64,000 bases of DNA from Macrotis lagotis (GCF_037893015.1 NC_133666.1:654919276-654983275), one strand, 5' to 3'. Positions 1-11,175 are shown, numbered from the stretch's first letter. The notes: a model not told the origin generated them from the sequence alone. Translations and numbers: made by a program.

Positions 1-57
1 ACAGTCTGATATAGGTTATACCTGTGCAATCATGTAAAACATCATTCCGTATTGTTT

Positions 58-470
58 GTCAAAGAGGACCATATCTTTATAGAAGCAATACCATGACATA
101 CAAGTGAATTGTATTTAAGCGAGGAAGGGCTATGCAAAGGCACCAGTCCCCACTCTCTCTTCTGGAGCCAAATATGGATTAGGGTGACTGGAGATGACCC
201 TGGATGCAGTGGAGACCTTGGTCTTTTTTTTTTTTTTTTTTTTAGATTTTTTGCAAGGCAGTGGGGTTAAGTGGCTTGCCCAAGACCACACAGCTAGGTA
301 ATTATTAAGTGTCTGAAGCCGGATTTGAACCTGGGTACCCCTGACTCCAGGGCCAGTGCTCTGTCCACTGTGCCACCTAGCCACCCCTTGGTCTTTTTAA
401 GATAAGGTCTTTCCCAGGTCTCAGCTTTATTGAGGCAATGCCCATTCAATGATTAAAGCTAGGTAAAAAA
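58..470 (-). mobile_element. Long SINE (RTE-type tail), interrupted by a second SINE
   Basis: Antisense of a longer SINE whose 3' part reads, in sense, ...ATGACATCA...GGTCCTCTTTGAGAATGAAGG. It is split at about 223 by a younger SINE (224-387). CCTTGGTCTTTTT flanks the insert on both sides, a likely target-site duplication. Confidence 0.65.
224..387 (-). mobile_element. tRNA-derived SINE, antisense
   Basis: Poly(T), then TTTTGCAAGGCAGTGGGGTT through CACTGTGCCACCTAGCCACC, the reverse of the abundant marsupial tRNA-SINE. An apparent 84-codon minus ORF over it comes from the repeat. Confidence 0.85.
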
Positions 471-509
471 AAAAGAGACAAAGAATGACCTCTTTTACCT
501 AGCCAAAAA

Positions 510-628
510 GACCCAAGATGGCATAGTGGATAGAAGACTAGATTTGGAGTCAGAAAGAACTGAGTTCAAATCCAGTTTCAGATATTTACTGACTGTGTGA
601 CCCTGGGCAAGTCACTTATTTCCACACT
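510..628 (+). mobile_element. CORE-SINE/MIR-type fragment
   Basis: GCATAGTGGATAGAAGACTA through TGTGTGACCCTGGGCAAGTC: tRNA-like head and conserved core, truncated after the core. Confidence 0.7.
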
Positions 629-639
629 AGTCATGTTAT

Positions 640-1570
640 AAAGGGAAAAAACAGAGCAAAAGGGGAAAAACCCTCTGTAATATTTTTATCATTTGACTCC
701 CCACAATGATCTCTCCCTCCTCTGGATGTACTATATTTAAATTTTTAATTAATTCAACAGATATTAAATGCTGGGCATAGAAGACTCGGACCTCATAAAG
801 CATTTAATCCGAGAAGGGTGATAAGACATAAAAACTTAAAACTCTAATTAGAGGTTAGCATTAGAGTCATGGGTAGAAGTTACAAAGAAACAAATTTAAG
901 TAAGGAAAAACTTTGCATTCTGAGTGAATCTACTTTGACCTTTTATCTCTTTTCATTTTCCCTTTTTTTGGATCCAAGGACATGATTCATTAACAGAGAA
1001 AGATTGGTCGAGCAAATTTTGAGATTCTGGTACAGAAAGAGATTGTCCTCCCCTTTCCCCTTTTATTTGAGTCCTTGATGAGCCACTCTTTGGTGACAGA
1101 ATAAAAGAGACAATATCTCCCTCTTGGCATCCTTTCCCTGTGTCTTTTTTCTCCCTATTTGCTCTAGTTAAATCTTCTGGGAAGTGAGTTGGTGGAGGTG
1201 ATCTGAACAGTGAACTCAACCTGTTTGCCAGGGAAGCTGAGGGCCAACAAGGCCAGAGTTATAACCCACATCCTTCAGAATTGATTCCCTTGGCAGCTAT
1301 TTTACCAGCAGACTGGTGAGTCAGAGGGTAAGTCTTTGTTTTTTTCCCCTTTAATGTAGGAGTTGGCCTTTTCTTCTGTCTTTTTTTTAAGCACAGTGGA
1401 TTGGGAAGATTTGAGGAGAATGACCATGCCAGGGAACATGATTTATGGATGGATGATGGAGTAAGAAATTATTCCAGTCATTCTGTGCATTAATTTTATC
1501 CCAGTGATACCACTACTCCAAAAAGTCCTGCATAAGATGGAAAGGAAACATAAGAACAAAACATAAGAAC
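640..1570. other. No gene recognised
   Basis: AT-rich single-copy-looking sequence. An 88-codon open frame on the minus strand (953-1219) has no recognisable motif. Nothing else was identified. Confidence 0.5.
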
Positions 1571-1574
1571 AACA

Positions 1575-1735
1575 ATATTTAAGTACTTTTTTTGACTAAA
1601 CAAATTATGGTATATGAATGTAATGGAATATTATTGTACCATAAGAAAAGATGAAAGAGATAGAATCAGAGCAACCCAAGAAGATTTATATGAACTGATG
1701 CAAAATGAAAACTATGAGAGTAATATACCCAGGTA
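1575..1735 (+). mobile_element. L1 3'-end fragment
   Basis: ACAAATTATGGTATATGAAT through AGAAGATTTATATGAACTGA matches the end of marsupial L1 ORF2 and its 3' UTR in sense. It is followed by 200 bases of unassigned TTTGT-rich sequence. Confidence 0.6.
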
Positions 1736-1939
1736 GCTCCTACCAATTCCAGAGAGCCAATTGTTAAGTTTTTAATTTTTAGACTTTTTCTTACACCATT
1801 TTCACCTTGGAAATTTGTAAAGTGTTTTGTTGATTGTTTGTAAATTTTTGTAAATTTGTTTTGTTGATTGACTAGATTTAAGAAAGTGTTGGTAGAGAAA
1901 GTTAATACAGTCTAAACTTAAAAGTAAAAAAAAATGTAC

Positions 1940-2370
1940 TTTTTCTCCTTTTTAAAAAAAATTATTAATTTGCTTTTTTCCAGTCATATGCAAAGATAGT
2001 TTTTAACATTCATCCTTTTGCAAACTTTTGAATTCCACATTTTTCTACTTCCCTTCCTTCCTTCCTCCCCATGGCAATAATCAATCTGATTGTACATGTA
2101 TAATCATTTTTAACATATTTCCTTATTAATCTTATTGTGAAAGAAGAAATAGAATTAAATGGGAAAAAACCATGAGAAAGAAAGAACAAAGGAAGTTTTA
2201 AAAAGTGAACATAGTTTGCTTTACTCTTTATTTAGACTCTCTAGTTTTTTCCTCTGAATGTGATTGCATTTTCCATAAAAGGTCTCTCAGAATTGTCCTT
2301 GATCACTGAACTTCGGAGTCCATCATAGTGGATCATTTCACAATGTTGCACTTAATGTATGTACTTTTTT
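1940..2370 (-). mobile_element. Older L1 3' UTR fragment, antisense
   Basis: Parallels 20050-20640: both share CATCCTTTTGCAAACTT-like, CATATTTCC and TTGATCACTGAACTT blocks in the same order. A SINE (2385-2518) abuts it. Confidence 0.6.
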
Positions 2371-2384
2371 TCCTAAGAAGGGTT

Positions 2385-2518
2385 TTGGGGGGAGGGAAGC
2401 AATTAGGATTGAATGACTTGCCCAGGGAGAAACAGCTAGTGTCTGAGGCTAGATTTGAACTCATGTTCTCCTGACTCCAAAGCCAGGTATCTATCCTCTA
2501 TGCTATTTAGCTACCCCT
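2385..2518 (-). mobile_element. tRNA-derived SINE, antisense, diverged
   Basis: Contains GACTTGCCCAGGGAGAAACA and, at the far end, the complement of the tRNA-like head (GCTATTTAGCTACCCCT). Confidence 0.7.
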
Positions 2519-2879
2519 CTCCTTTTTTTTTTTTTAAGAAAACTGGTTATTAAATATTTACCAGCATATCCTAAGAGTCAGGATCCAAGAATCAGATATA
2601 AATGTGATAGTAGAATATCAATATTCATAATGTTTCAGTTCCTCCAGGATTGTGTCAATTCATTGATCCTTGATCAAGGATCTTCATATTTCAAATCTCA
2701 ACAGTGAAAGTAATATTTGTGGATTTTATCCCATTTCCATCACTGCAGAACTGGAAAGAGACACATTATTTATTTATTTTTTGTTTCATGGGTTTCTATG
2801 GTTAAAAAATTAATAACCTAATGACCAATTTTATGATAATGACTTTCTCCATATTAAGCAAGGCTAATTCTTGGCTAGT

Positions 2880-3260
2880 AGATAATTACTTTTAAGTGCC
2901 AGCTGAGTGCAAGAGCCTGTGTTGGGTATTAGTGATGCAATGATTAAAAAAAAAGAGATTTTTGTCCTCAAGGAGTTTTTCTGGAAGGTGAGTGATATGA
3001 TGTGCACAAATAACTTCTAAGTAATATGAAGAGCAGGACAACAATGAAGGCAGAGAGATCCAGAAATAATACTCCAGTGAAAATGGAAGAGAGAATGCTT
3101 TCAGTCTGGGACCTAGGAGCTGGGAGGGTGACCTCATTTAAGCCTGGAGGAAAAAGGAAGTTTCAACAGGTATAAACACTGAGGGAGTGTATTTTCAGGG
3201 AGCTAGATTGTAAGAATGTAAGGTGACTGGGAGAAAGTAGAAAGAGATTAGGAAGGATCT
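2880..3260 (-). mobile_element. L2 3' end, antisense
   Basis: AAGTGCCAGCTGAGTGCAAG ... GTCCTCAAGGAGTTTTTCTG is the reverse of the common L2 3' end (…CTCCTTGAGGGCAGGGAC…). An 81-codon minus ORF over it shows no L2 protein motif. Confidence 0.5.
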
Positions 3261-3449
3261 TATCATCTTATTTGATTTTTAGTAGTGTGTGAAAAATAGT
3301 AATATGAAAAAAAGATTGTTTTGAGGCATTACAAGGAGTCTTGAATATTAGACTAGATTTAAGAGTGTAGAGATGTTCAAGGAAGATTAGTACCTTTGGT
3401 GTAAGGACTGCAGAGCCCTTTTCAGGGCGGCTTCTCTGTCTTTGGTGTT

Positions 3450-3880
3450 CATCTACCACCCAACTTTCACCTGTGGCTCCACAAAGCTATAACATGTGCA
3501 GTGGATACATCCAGGTAAACCATTTCAGCAGATGGGCTAAAACAGGTTGACAGTAACTGAAGAATCTTAGACTTGTCAGTGAGGTAGGGAGGTGTTTACC
3601 TCAAGTATGTGTAGACTTCCCTGGCATAATAGGCAGATGTGAACAATCAATTCTAATAGACCATGAAGGTGCTTTAGCAGGAATTGTGGAGAACTTAGAG
3701 CTTGGTTAGACTTCCAAGAGGACAAGGTCATCCACTGCATCTAAACCATCATCAGCCATTTTGACTTTTGTCTTCCCACCAAACTCTGATGACTCTGAAA
3801 GAGAGAATGAGACTGATGACTTCACCCAACTCTGCCTCACTTAAATCCAATTTATGCAATATTCTTTTGTTTCCCCAGAC
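3450..3880 (+). repeat. Interspersed repeat, family not named
   Basis: It holds the block TTAGACTTGTCAGTGAGGTA and ends CTCTGCCTCACTTAAATCCA, a tail shared with the longer SINEs at 9.5 and 52.8 kb. I recognise it as a recurring marsupial repeat but cannot name the family. Confidence 0.45.
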
Positions 3881-4560
3881 ACCAACAGAGTGAAATAGGG
3901 CTCTATGCTTGCTTCCATATTTTTAAATATGATGTTTTCAGAGGTATTGTTGGATGGCTTCAAAGAGAACAAAAATAGAGTCAAAGTCAGCTATCACACT
4001 AATAGTAATTTATTTAACTCGTAAAGACAGTAGCCAAAACTAAAGCGAAGGGAGAGTTGGTGCACGACTTTTTGTCCACATATGATTGTGCCCTCGGTGT
4101 AGCCTCTGAAACCAAACTGCAACAAAGTATGGATCAATTCTCTGCTGCTTGTGCTAATATTGTTCTAATATTTAACACTAAAAGTCAGAAGTTCTCCACC
4201 AGCCAATATCACACTATCTATATGTGGAAACCATCTTTACAGCAAATGGAGAAATACTATGGATAAGTTCACTTATTTTGGTAATATATTTTCCAAGTAA
4301 GTAGACCTAGATGATGAGGTTGACTCACGTGTTATCAGTATTTGGGAGGCTCTGAAGGAAAGTTTGGGAGAGAAGAGGTATTAGATTGCTTAGCATTCTG
4401 AAGGTCTACAACCATTGTACTGACCTCATTGTTGTATTCCTGTGAAATCAGGAGTCTACCAGTTCCATGCCAGGAAACTGAATCACTTCCATTGTACCTT
4501 GACTCTGACATAATGATGTCATTTTGGTCCTCTTTGAACATGAAGGATAGCAACCATAGA
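3870..4560 (+). mobile_element. RTE-type LINE reverse transcriptase relic
   Basis: Translation in shifting frames gives NRVKQGSMLASIFFNMMFS (compare GVKQGCVLAPTLFSMMFS of RTE/BovB-like reverse transcriptases). Then comes DFLSTYDCALGVASETKLQQ in place of the FADDCALVA catalytic block, then FSAACAN...INTK and the KVY...CE...HARKLN-like block. The catalytic aspartate pair is lost and stops are frequent. The end, ATGATGTCATTTTGGTCCTC, is shared with the longer SINEs of this window. Confidence 0.65.
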
Positions 4561-5095
4561 CTAATTGAAGAGTTATTTTATTCTTTTAGTAATAGGAAGC
4601 CATTAAAGAGTTTTCATCAGGAGAATGACAAATCCACATTTTGTTTTACGAATATTATTCTGGAAGCTATATGAAGGATGGATTGAGCAGAGGAAAGAAA
4701 GAAGAAAAAATTAGTCAGGAGGCTATTAAACTGAATGTAAGAGTGAGAGAGGGAGGAAATTAAAGCTAGATCTAAGGTTGTGAGCCTGGTTTACTGGAAG
4801 CAACAACAAAAACAAATAACTTTTAAAAATAGGGAAATTTTCTTTTGGAATATGCAGAATTTTAGATGGTGGTAATACAGATAGAGGTGTCTTGTAGCTG
4901 CTGAAGAAACCATTTTTGAAACTCAAGGGGGGATTAGAACTACAGTTACAGATTTGCAAGTCATTAACCAAGAGGTGGTAGTTGAAGTCAGAGATTAAAT
5001 GAAATTAATAGTCAAGTCAACAGACATTTATAAAGGCCAATGATGTGTCAGCTCTAGAGAGGGAGAGGATACAGAGGGAAGAAAAGGATTGAGGG
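4545..5095 (-). mobile_element. L2 LINE fragments, antisense
   Basis: ATAGGAAGCCATTAAAGAGT, then GAATATTATTCTGGAAGCTA and GGAGGCTATTAAACTGAATG are reverse complements of the L2 ORF2 end, followed by a 3'-end piece at 4985-5090. Confidence 0.55.
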
Positions 5096-5175
5096 ACTGA
5101 GGGGAAACCCACTTTTCAGAAGCAGAAGGAAGGGAAAAAAGCACCTAAGAAGATTTAGAAATAGCACACAGGTAG

Positions 5176-5182
<7 letters not shown>

Positions 5183-5240
<58 letters not shown>
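5183..5240. repeat. (AG)n microsatellite
   Basis: About 29 uninterrupted AG units; gives a poly-Ser/Leu run in a spurious minus-strand ORF. Confidence 0.95.
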
Positions 5241-5244
<4 letters not shown>

Positions 5245-5246
<2 letters not shown>

Positions 5247-6560
5247 GCATTACAGAAGTCAATGTTGCAGGGAGGTTTTCCAGAATAAAGAGATGTAGGG
5301 AAAACACCAAGAAGGATTAAATACTGAGAGGTCACTGGACTGAACAATTAAATCTTGATTATTAAGGTGAACTTGGAGAGAGCAGTTTCAGTTGGTGTAG
5401 TTATAGAAGTAAGACTGGATGGACTTAAGAAGTGAATGAATAGTGGGCAACTGGTAGAAACTCTTTCTAGGAGTTTAGGACAGCATAATGAAGGGATGGC
5501 AAAGGACAAGAGAAGAGTTTGCTTTTTTTTAAGGATAGGGACACCTGGAAATGTTTATAGGTAGCAGAGAGGGAGTCAATAAAAAGGGAGACACTGAAGA
5601 TGAATGATTATTGCAGCATCCCTTGGAAGAGATGAGAAGAAAGGAAATCAGTTCAGGTGGAGGAGTTAGCTTACCTCATCCTCTGATGAGGAGGAAAATG
5701 TTTTGAGAGGTGACAGACTGACTCAGTGTAATAGGAGGCAAAGTGCCCTGCTAAGGAGAATGTCTGGCAGGTGATGGTGGTGGTATAATTTAGCACTTGA
5801 GGAGAGAGGCGAGGTTGAGGGCAGGTGAGTAAAATCAATTGCATGAAGTGGTAGGGGTCCAATAGGAGTCAGACAACTTGATCTGGGAGTGTGCCACATT
5901 TCCTAGAGTGATGACTTGGAAAGTAGAGCAGATAAGGCAGATGGTGGAAGTGACTCAGGATATAATAATTTCTCAGAACAGAAGAAATAGAAGGTCAAGT
6001 GGGAAATGGAATTTGAAGGTGGAGGATAGTGCCCTGTTGAACAGACTAACTATAGAGACAAGGCCCAGAAAGGGGAGAAGGGAGCTCAGAATAGGGCTTA
6101 GGAACTGGAGGAACAGGGAGAACCACAGGTGTAATGAAAACAAAGATTCAAGAGAAATGAGACCATGAAAGAGGTGAACAGAAAGGCAGTCCAATTGTGA
6201 TCAGAGCTGGGACACTTCCAGAGTTCAGGAAAAGTATGAAGGATGGACTGAATTTCATAATTTAGGAATTCATGGATTTAAGTTTCAGAGTTCAGAAATT
6301 CATGAAGGGGGTCAATTTTGCCAAAGGGTTTGGGGTGTTGAACATGGTCAGTCCTGTTGGGGAGTAAGGTAGAGAGGTGACATATGTTTAAGTTAAAGAG
6401 ACTGTTTCCTGAGGAGGTCAGGTATTAAAAGGCTCATCATTGCCAACACTGAAATCCTCAAGGATATATAAGGTCAGGAATTGTAGAAGAAATGGGAATC
6501 ATGAGCCACTCTAATCATCATGGTTATTATCATCATCACCATCAACTCTAAACTGAGACA
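5245..6560. other. Purine-rich unassigned DNA
   Basis: GA-rich sequence that may be decayed LINE. Overlapping ORFs of 96 codons (5878-6168, +) and 73 codons (-) show no domain. A MIR-like piece begins at about 6570. Confidence 0.4.
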
Positions 6561-6569
6561 GCAAGGTAA

Positions 6570-6680
6570 GACAGAAAAAAACTAGATTTAGAGACAAAGG
6601 ATCTGACTTCAAATCTCATTTCTGTTCCTTAATACCTACTCATATGACCTTAGACAAGTCACTTAACCTTGGGGCTCTGT
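6570..6680 (+). mobile_element. MIR/CORE-SINE fragment
   Basis: ACAAAGGATCTGACTTCAAA through CCTTAGACAAGTCACTTAAC keeps the CORE. Confidence 0.6.
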
Positions 6681-6848
6681 TCTAGTCCCTCTTCTCCCTC
6701 TACATTACATCACTAATGATCTCATCAGCTCCCATGGATTTAATTAGTAACCTCTACGTTGATGGTTCTCATATTGACTCAACATTCCCTACACTTTCTG
6801 CTGATGACCAATCTCTCACATCTCCAACTGCCTTTCATATATCTTTTT

Positions 6849-7008
6849 GTTTATGTTTTTATTTTTTGCAAGGCAATGGGGTTAAGTGAAGTGACTTGCC
6901 CAAGATCACACAGCTAGGTAATTATTAAGTACCTGAGGTAGGATTTGAACTCAGGACCTCCTGACTTCAGGGTCGGTGCTCTGTCTACTGTGCCAACTAG
7001 CTGCTCCA
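6849..7008 (-). mobile_element. tRNA-derived SINE inserted in L2
   Basis: Full antisense SINE, TTTTTTGCAAGGCAATGGGG through TGTGCCAACTAGCTGCTCC. CTTTCATATATCTT and CTTTCAGATATCTT flank it as a degraded target-site duplication. Confidence 0.85.
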
Positions 7009-7721
7009 TGTCTTTCAGATATCTTGAACTGGATGTCCAATAGAGTGCTTGAATATTCAAAATAGGACTTATCATCTTTCCTCTTAAACCCTCCCTATCT
7101 CCTACCTTCCCTATTACCTGTGGAAGGTAACACCATCTTCCTAGTCCTTCAGGCCCACAAGCTAGAGTTCATCCTGGACTACCTCTCCTCCATATGCAAT
7201 ATATTGTCAAGTCTTCTCACCTTTCAATATCTCCCAAATATATCCCCTTCTTTCCTCTGACATTGCTACCACTCTAGTTCAGGTCATTCCTGGACTATTG
7301 CAATGTTTGCTTGTGCTAATTTTTTGACTTTTGTCTGATGGGTCTGCCTACCTGTCTCCCCACTCCAATCAATTCATCATCTATTTCTTCACCAAAGTGA
7401 GTTTCCTAAAGCACAGACCCAACTTGTCAACCCCTTCCTATTCAATATGCTTTAGTGATTATTATTGCCTCCAGGATAAAATTCAAAATGTTCTGTTTGT
7501 CATTCAAAGCCCTCCCTAATCTAGTCCCCTCACTCCTCAAACACATACTCTTTGATCCAGTAACACAAGCCTCCTGGATGATCCATGAACAAGACACTCC
7601 ATCTCTCAGCTCTGGGCAATTTTTCTGGCTTTCCCTCACACTTAGAATGCTATCCCTCCTCCTCTCTGCCTTCTGGATTCCTTGGCTATCTTTAAATCCT
7701 AATGAAAATCCCATCTTCTAC

Positions 7722-7936
7722 AGCAAAGATGTCAAAACAATTGGCCAGAGGCTGCTGCATTCCACTGGAACACTCCCAAAACCTGAAATAAAATTGGAAA
7801 ACATTTAACAAAATAAATAAAATACAACAGAATATAGGTAATGTTGTTAAGATATCATTTTCCAAATCAATGTGAGCCCTTAGGTAAGTTTTGCAGGCCC
7901 TTTCTATTTGAATTTGAATTCTCCAGTGGGTTTGCA
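7722..7936. repeat. Unnamed interspersed repeat inserted in L2
   Basis: The block GATGTCAAAACAATTGGCCA ... ATTTAACAAAATAAATAAAA ... TTCTCCAGTGG splits the L2 between CCATCTTCTACAG and AAGCCTTTCCCAAC, which are contiguous in L2. I recognise it as recurrent but cannot assign a family. Confidence 0.5.
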
Positions 7937-8159
7937 AAGAGCCTTCTACAAGCCTTTCCCAACTTCTCTTTATCCTAGCTTTCCCTCTTAATTATTTCCT
8001 TTTTCTCTCTGAAAATAGCTTCATAGTACATATTTATTTGCTTTACCATCAGATTGTTTACATAAAGGTAGGGACTATATTTTGTTCCTTTTTGGATCAG
8101 TCTGGAACATAGAAAGCACTTAATAAAAGTTTGTTGATTGACTACTTGATAGTTTCCTC

Positions 8160-8940
8160 TCTGCAAGATAAGGGACTAGATTAAATATTCTCTTAAGTGT
8201 CCTTTTAGCTTTAAACTCTATGATCAGCACCACATCATCACACTTTTCACTTCCATGGATATCACTGTCATGGTATATCCAATAGCAAATCATATAGGAG
8301 AAATTATAAAGAAAGTTATAGAATATCCAATAGCAAAGCATATCATGATGATATTGTGGGGAGTAAATTACAAGGAAACACAGATAATGGAGCCATTCTC
8401 AACTCCACCCTCATCTATAAACAGTTGGGGACAATCTTTTATATATCCTCAAGGGATTATGATCTAATAACCTCTCAAGCTCAATAAGTCACCCCCACAC
8501 ATTGGAGGAAGGACACAGTTAATTCACACTCACAGCCTTGTAGTGAAAGCTTTGGAATTCAATGTCTACCTCGAGAGTCTGTGAAAAATCTCTAAGGGCA
8601 GGCTGATGATTTGTTAAAGTCATTGGCTTGGATCTGGTTACCATTTTTAGCATAAAACTCCAGAATTTGAGATCAAAATAGTATGATTCTATATCCTCCT
8701 ATTTTTCTCTCCCTTCAATGAAGATCATGCTGTAGTTTAGATAAACCCAGAAAACTCTCCCCAAATCAAAGTGATTTCCTATTGATGAGACTGCTCCAGA
8801 GCCAGACTTCTGGGAAATTAACACTGGGGAATTTCTTCCCATATGTAATGCTCTTTAAGCTTGGAGCCTCATGGGAATGAAATCCATGGGTCTCTTCTCC
8901 ATAATACCCAACTCACTGTACCATAGTTATCACCATCTTT
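8160..8940. other. No gene recognised
   Basis: AT-rich DNA. One small direct repeat of ATATCCAATAGCAAA-type sequence occurs near 8275 and 8322. No coding or repeat family was identified. Confidence 0.4.
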
Positions 8941-8944
8941 CTGC

Positions 8945-9115
8945 AAAGCAGTGGAAATTGTGCTAGATTTGAATTTAGAAGGGATGTATTCAAATCCAGC
9001 TTCGCTGTTCCTAACTTGAATAACCTCGGACAAGTTATTCAAGAAGTACTCAATTTCCTCATTTGTGAAATGAAATCAAATAATCTCTAACATTTCCTCT
9101 GGTTCTAAACCTATT
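8945..9115 (+). mobile_element. MIR/CORE-SINE
   Basis: GCAGTGGAAATTGTGCTAGA through CTCAATTTCCTCATTTGTGA: head, core and pyrimidine block in order. Confidence 0.65.
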
Positions 9116-9281
9116 ATTATCACCATCATAAAACTCACTGTGCTCCTCTCTAGCCTTTGTCTGATCAAGAGTTCTCCCCATCCATGTTGTCATAGGTTTC
9201 TCTTTCCTTATTCTTCTGATTTGTTCACAATTGATTTTTTAGGTCATGTATCCATTTGGAATTTATTTTAGTTTATTCTAT

Positions 9282-9610
9282 TTAAGGGCAACTAGTTGGA
9301 GCAGTGGATAGAGCACCAACTGTGGAGTCAGGACAGACAATTTGAGTTCAGATCTGGTCTCAGACACTTTACACTTACTAACTGTGTAACCTTGGGCAAG
9401 TCACTTGACCTTGACTGCCTTGCATCCAGGGTCAATCCTGTCATCCTGATCCATATCAGTTTGTTGGACCCAGTTGACTCCAGAGGAGAAAGTGAAGTTG
9501 GTGACTTAGCACAGCAACTCCTCACTCAAATCCAATTCACATGTATGTCATGGCATCATCTCTCTGCTGTCACGGTCTTCTTTGAGAATGAAGGACAAAT
9601 AACAACACAT
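9282..9610 (+). mobile_element. Long SINE with RTE-type tail
   Basis: tRNA-like head (GGGCAACTAGTTGGAGCAGT), SINE core, then an extra 3' half (CCAGTTGACTCCAGAGGAGA ... CTTTGAGAATGAAGGACAAA) with the end seen on RTE. The 128-codon ORF over it is a repeat artefact. Confidence 0.75.
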
Positions 9611-9652
9611 TTGGTTTCTAGTGTGAATATATGGCCTAAATCTAATTTCTGC

Positions 9653-9815
9653 CTGGGGGCAGCTAGGTGGTACAGTGGATAGAGCACAGGCCCTGGAGTC
9701 AAGAGGACCTGAGTTGAAATCCGGTCTCAGACACATAATAATTGCCTAGATGTGTGACCTTGGGCAAGTCATTTAATCCAACTGCCTTGCAAAAAAAAAA
9801 AAAACCTAAAAAAAC
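9653..9815 (+). mobile_element. tRNA-derived SINE
   Basis: GGGGGCAGCTAGGTGGTACA through CTTGCAAAAAAAAAAAAAAC; near consensus. Confidence 0.88.
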
Positions 9816-9837
9816 TGCCTTTAAAAAGTAATTTATT

Positions 9838-9955
9838 TAGGGGCAGCTGAGTGGCACAGTAGAGCACCGACCCTGGAGTCAGGAGGACCTGAGTTCAAAT
9901 CTAACCTCAGATGCTTAATAATTACCAACCTGTATGCCAATCACAAAAACAAAAC
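9838..9955 (+). mobile_element. tRNA-derived SINE, shortened
   Basis: AGGGGCAGCTGAGTGGCACA through ATTACCAACCTGTATGCCAA; the central part resembles the others but the tail is lost and the end is A-rich. Third SINE in a row on this strand. Confidence 0.75.
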
Positions 9956-9959
9956 ACAA

Positions 9960-10480
9960 TTGATTTATTAAACAATCAGTTTGTTAAAAGGGATAATTAA
10001 AAACCTGAATTGGTGATTTCAATGGCTATACTTAATTCAACACTGGTAGGAGCAATCTGTTTATCCATTTGAGAAGGACTCTGTGGATTCTCATTTGGAA
10101 TTGATCCCAAGTCTGAACCTTCAGCACCAAGAGTTTTTCTGGTTGTAATTCAGATTGTCTTAGTGACCACATACATAAGTTTTTTCACTTTCAACCTTTT
10201 TTCCTCTAAATAGATTAGCACATGCTTTCTGAAGTGATTTAAGATTGTGTCTTATGAAGGTGATTCTAATCTTCCAAATAGTAACTAAGTGCACCAAGTG
10301 TCTTTCTGGTTTGTTACAGGGATAAAATAAGATTTTTGATAAATACTTTGCAAACCTTAAAATGCTACATGAATACTAGCCATCATTAGTTTCTTGGACC
10401 ACCATATTGCATTGTTGATTCATATTGACCTTGTGGATGAAGTTTTGTCTAGCCATACCTACTCCATCTTTTACCATATA
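9960..10480. other. No gene recognised
   Basis: AT-rich sequence without a recognised repeat or coding signal. Confidence 0.35.
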
Positions 10481-10483
10481 AGG

Positions 10484-10735
10484 CAGCTAGATGACAAAAT
10501 GGTTAGAGCCCTGAGCTTAGAGTTATGAAGGTCTGAGTTGAGATCTGGTCTCAAACACTTACTAGTTGTGTGACCTTGCTTAACCCAAGTCACTTAACTG
10601 CTGTCTGCCTCAGTTTCCTCAACTGTAAATGGGATCATCTCAGCCCCTATCTCTAAGAATTATTGTGAGGACCAAATGAAATAATATATGCAAAGTACCT
10701 GACACTTCATAAATGCTAGCTATTATGATGATAAT
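10484..10735 (+). mobile_element. MIR/CORE-SINE, nearly complete
   Basis: GGCAGCTAGATGACAAAATG head, TGTGTGACCTTGCTTAACCC core, CTCAGTTTCCTCAACTGTAA and ATGCAAAGTACCTGACACTT end block in the MIR order. Confidence 0.75.
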
Positions 10736-10986
10736 GATCATCATCATCATCAAATTGATTTCTTTTGCACCTGAGGTTATTCGTCATTGTTAAATTTTGT
10801 CTTATTAGATGTGATTATCTTTTCTGCTGTCAAGATTTTAGAGTGAAAGAGACATGGTACCTATTTTCCAGGGCAATTTGAGGTGAAAAACAACCATTCC
10901 CCTTAAGGTGTCCCTAGTTTGAGGAGAAGACAGGGATCTTTAGATAATCCACTATGGGTGGGGGGGGGAGTGCAAAGAGAAAATCA

Positions 10987-10992
10987 TTTATT
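10987..10992 (-). terminator. Polyadenylation signal AATAAA of CLEC4G
   Basis: The minus strand reads GGGACAATAAATGATTTT, about 45 bases after the exon 8 stop, so the 3' UTR would be very short. A G-run (minus-strand C-run) follows about 20 bases downstream. No other AATAAA nearer the stop was noticed. Confidence 0.6.
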
Positions 10993-11036
10993 GTCCCTTC
11001 TCTGTGCTAGACCAGACTTGGGCAGTAGGTTTCAGC

Positions 11037-11175
11037 TCAACACTGCTGCCTCTTCTCACAAATCCAGTTGTCATTGAGGTTGTGACAGGGTGCATCATTC
11101 CACCGACCCGAATAAAGTATCATGATACAATTCTCATTACTTCTTGAATCATTGGGCTCCCCTTCATTCCAGTAG
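11037..11175 (-). CDS. CLEC4G: CLEC4G exon 8: ligand-binding end of the lectin domain
   Basis: The final coding exon starts after CCCCCACAG and ends with TGA. It encodes SYWNEGEPNDSRSNENCIM, then GRWNDAPC and WICEKRQQC. The EPN triplet and WND motif are the Ca2+-binding signature of mannose/GlcNAc-type lectins, and the last three domain cysteines are present. The open frame runs upstream into the intron, but the splice acceptor and the phase from exon 7 fix the true edge at 11175. Confidence 0.9.

Larger units (their letters stand above)
6675..8150 (+). mobile_element. L2 LINE ORF2 end and 3' UTR, with two inserts
   Basis: The sense strand shows the L2 order CTCATCAGCTCCCATGGATT, then GGACTATTGCAATG (LDYCN block), GTTTCCTAAAGCACAGACC, CTCCATCTCTCAGCTCTGGG and finally ACTTAATAAAAGTTTGTTGA as the 3' end. 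It is interrupted by an antisense SINE (6849-7008) and by an unnamed repeat (7722-7936). ORFs on both strands here are incidental. Confidence 0.75.

Noticed and set aside
5054..5347. 97-codon minus ORF with a Ser/Leu run
   Set aside because: The run is the (AG)n microsatellite; flanks are L2-like DNA.
9296..9682. 128-codon plus ORF
   Set aside because: Covers a SINE from its head onward; similar frames arise in other copies.
9653..9730. SINE heads as tRNA genes
   Set aside because: They keep only a tRNA-like promoter region and no full cloverleaf.
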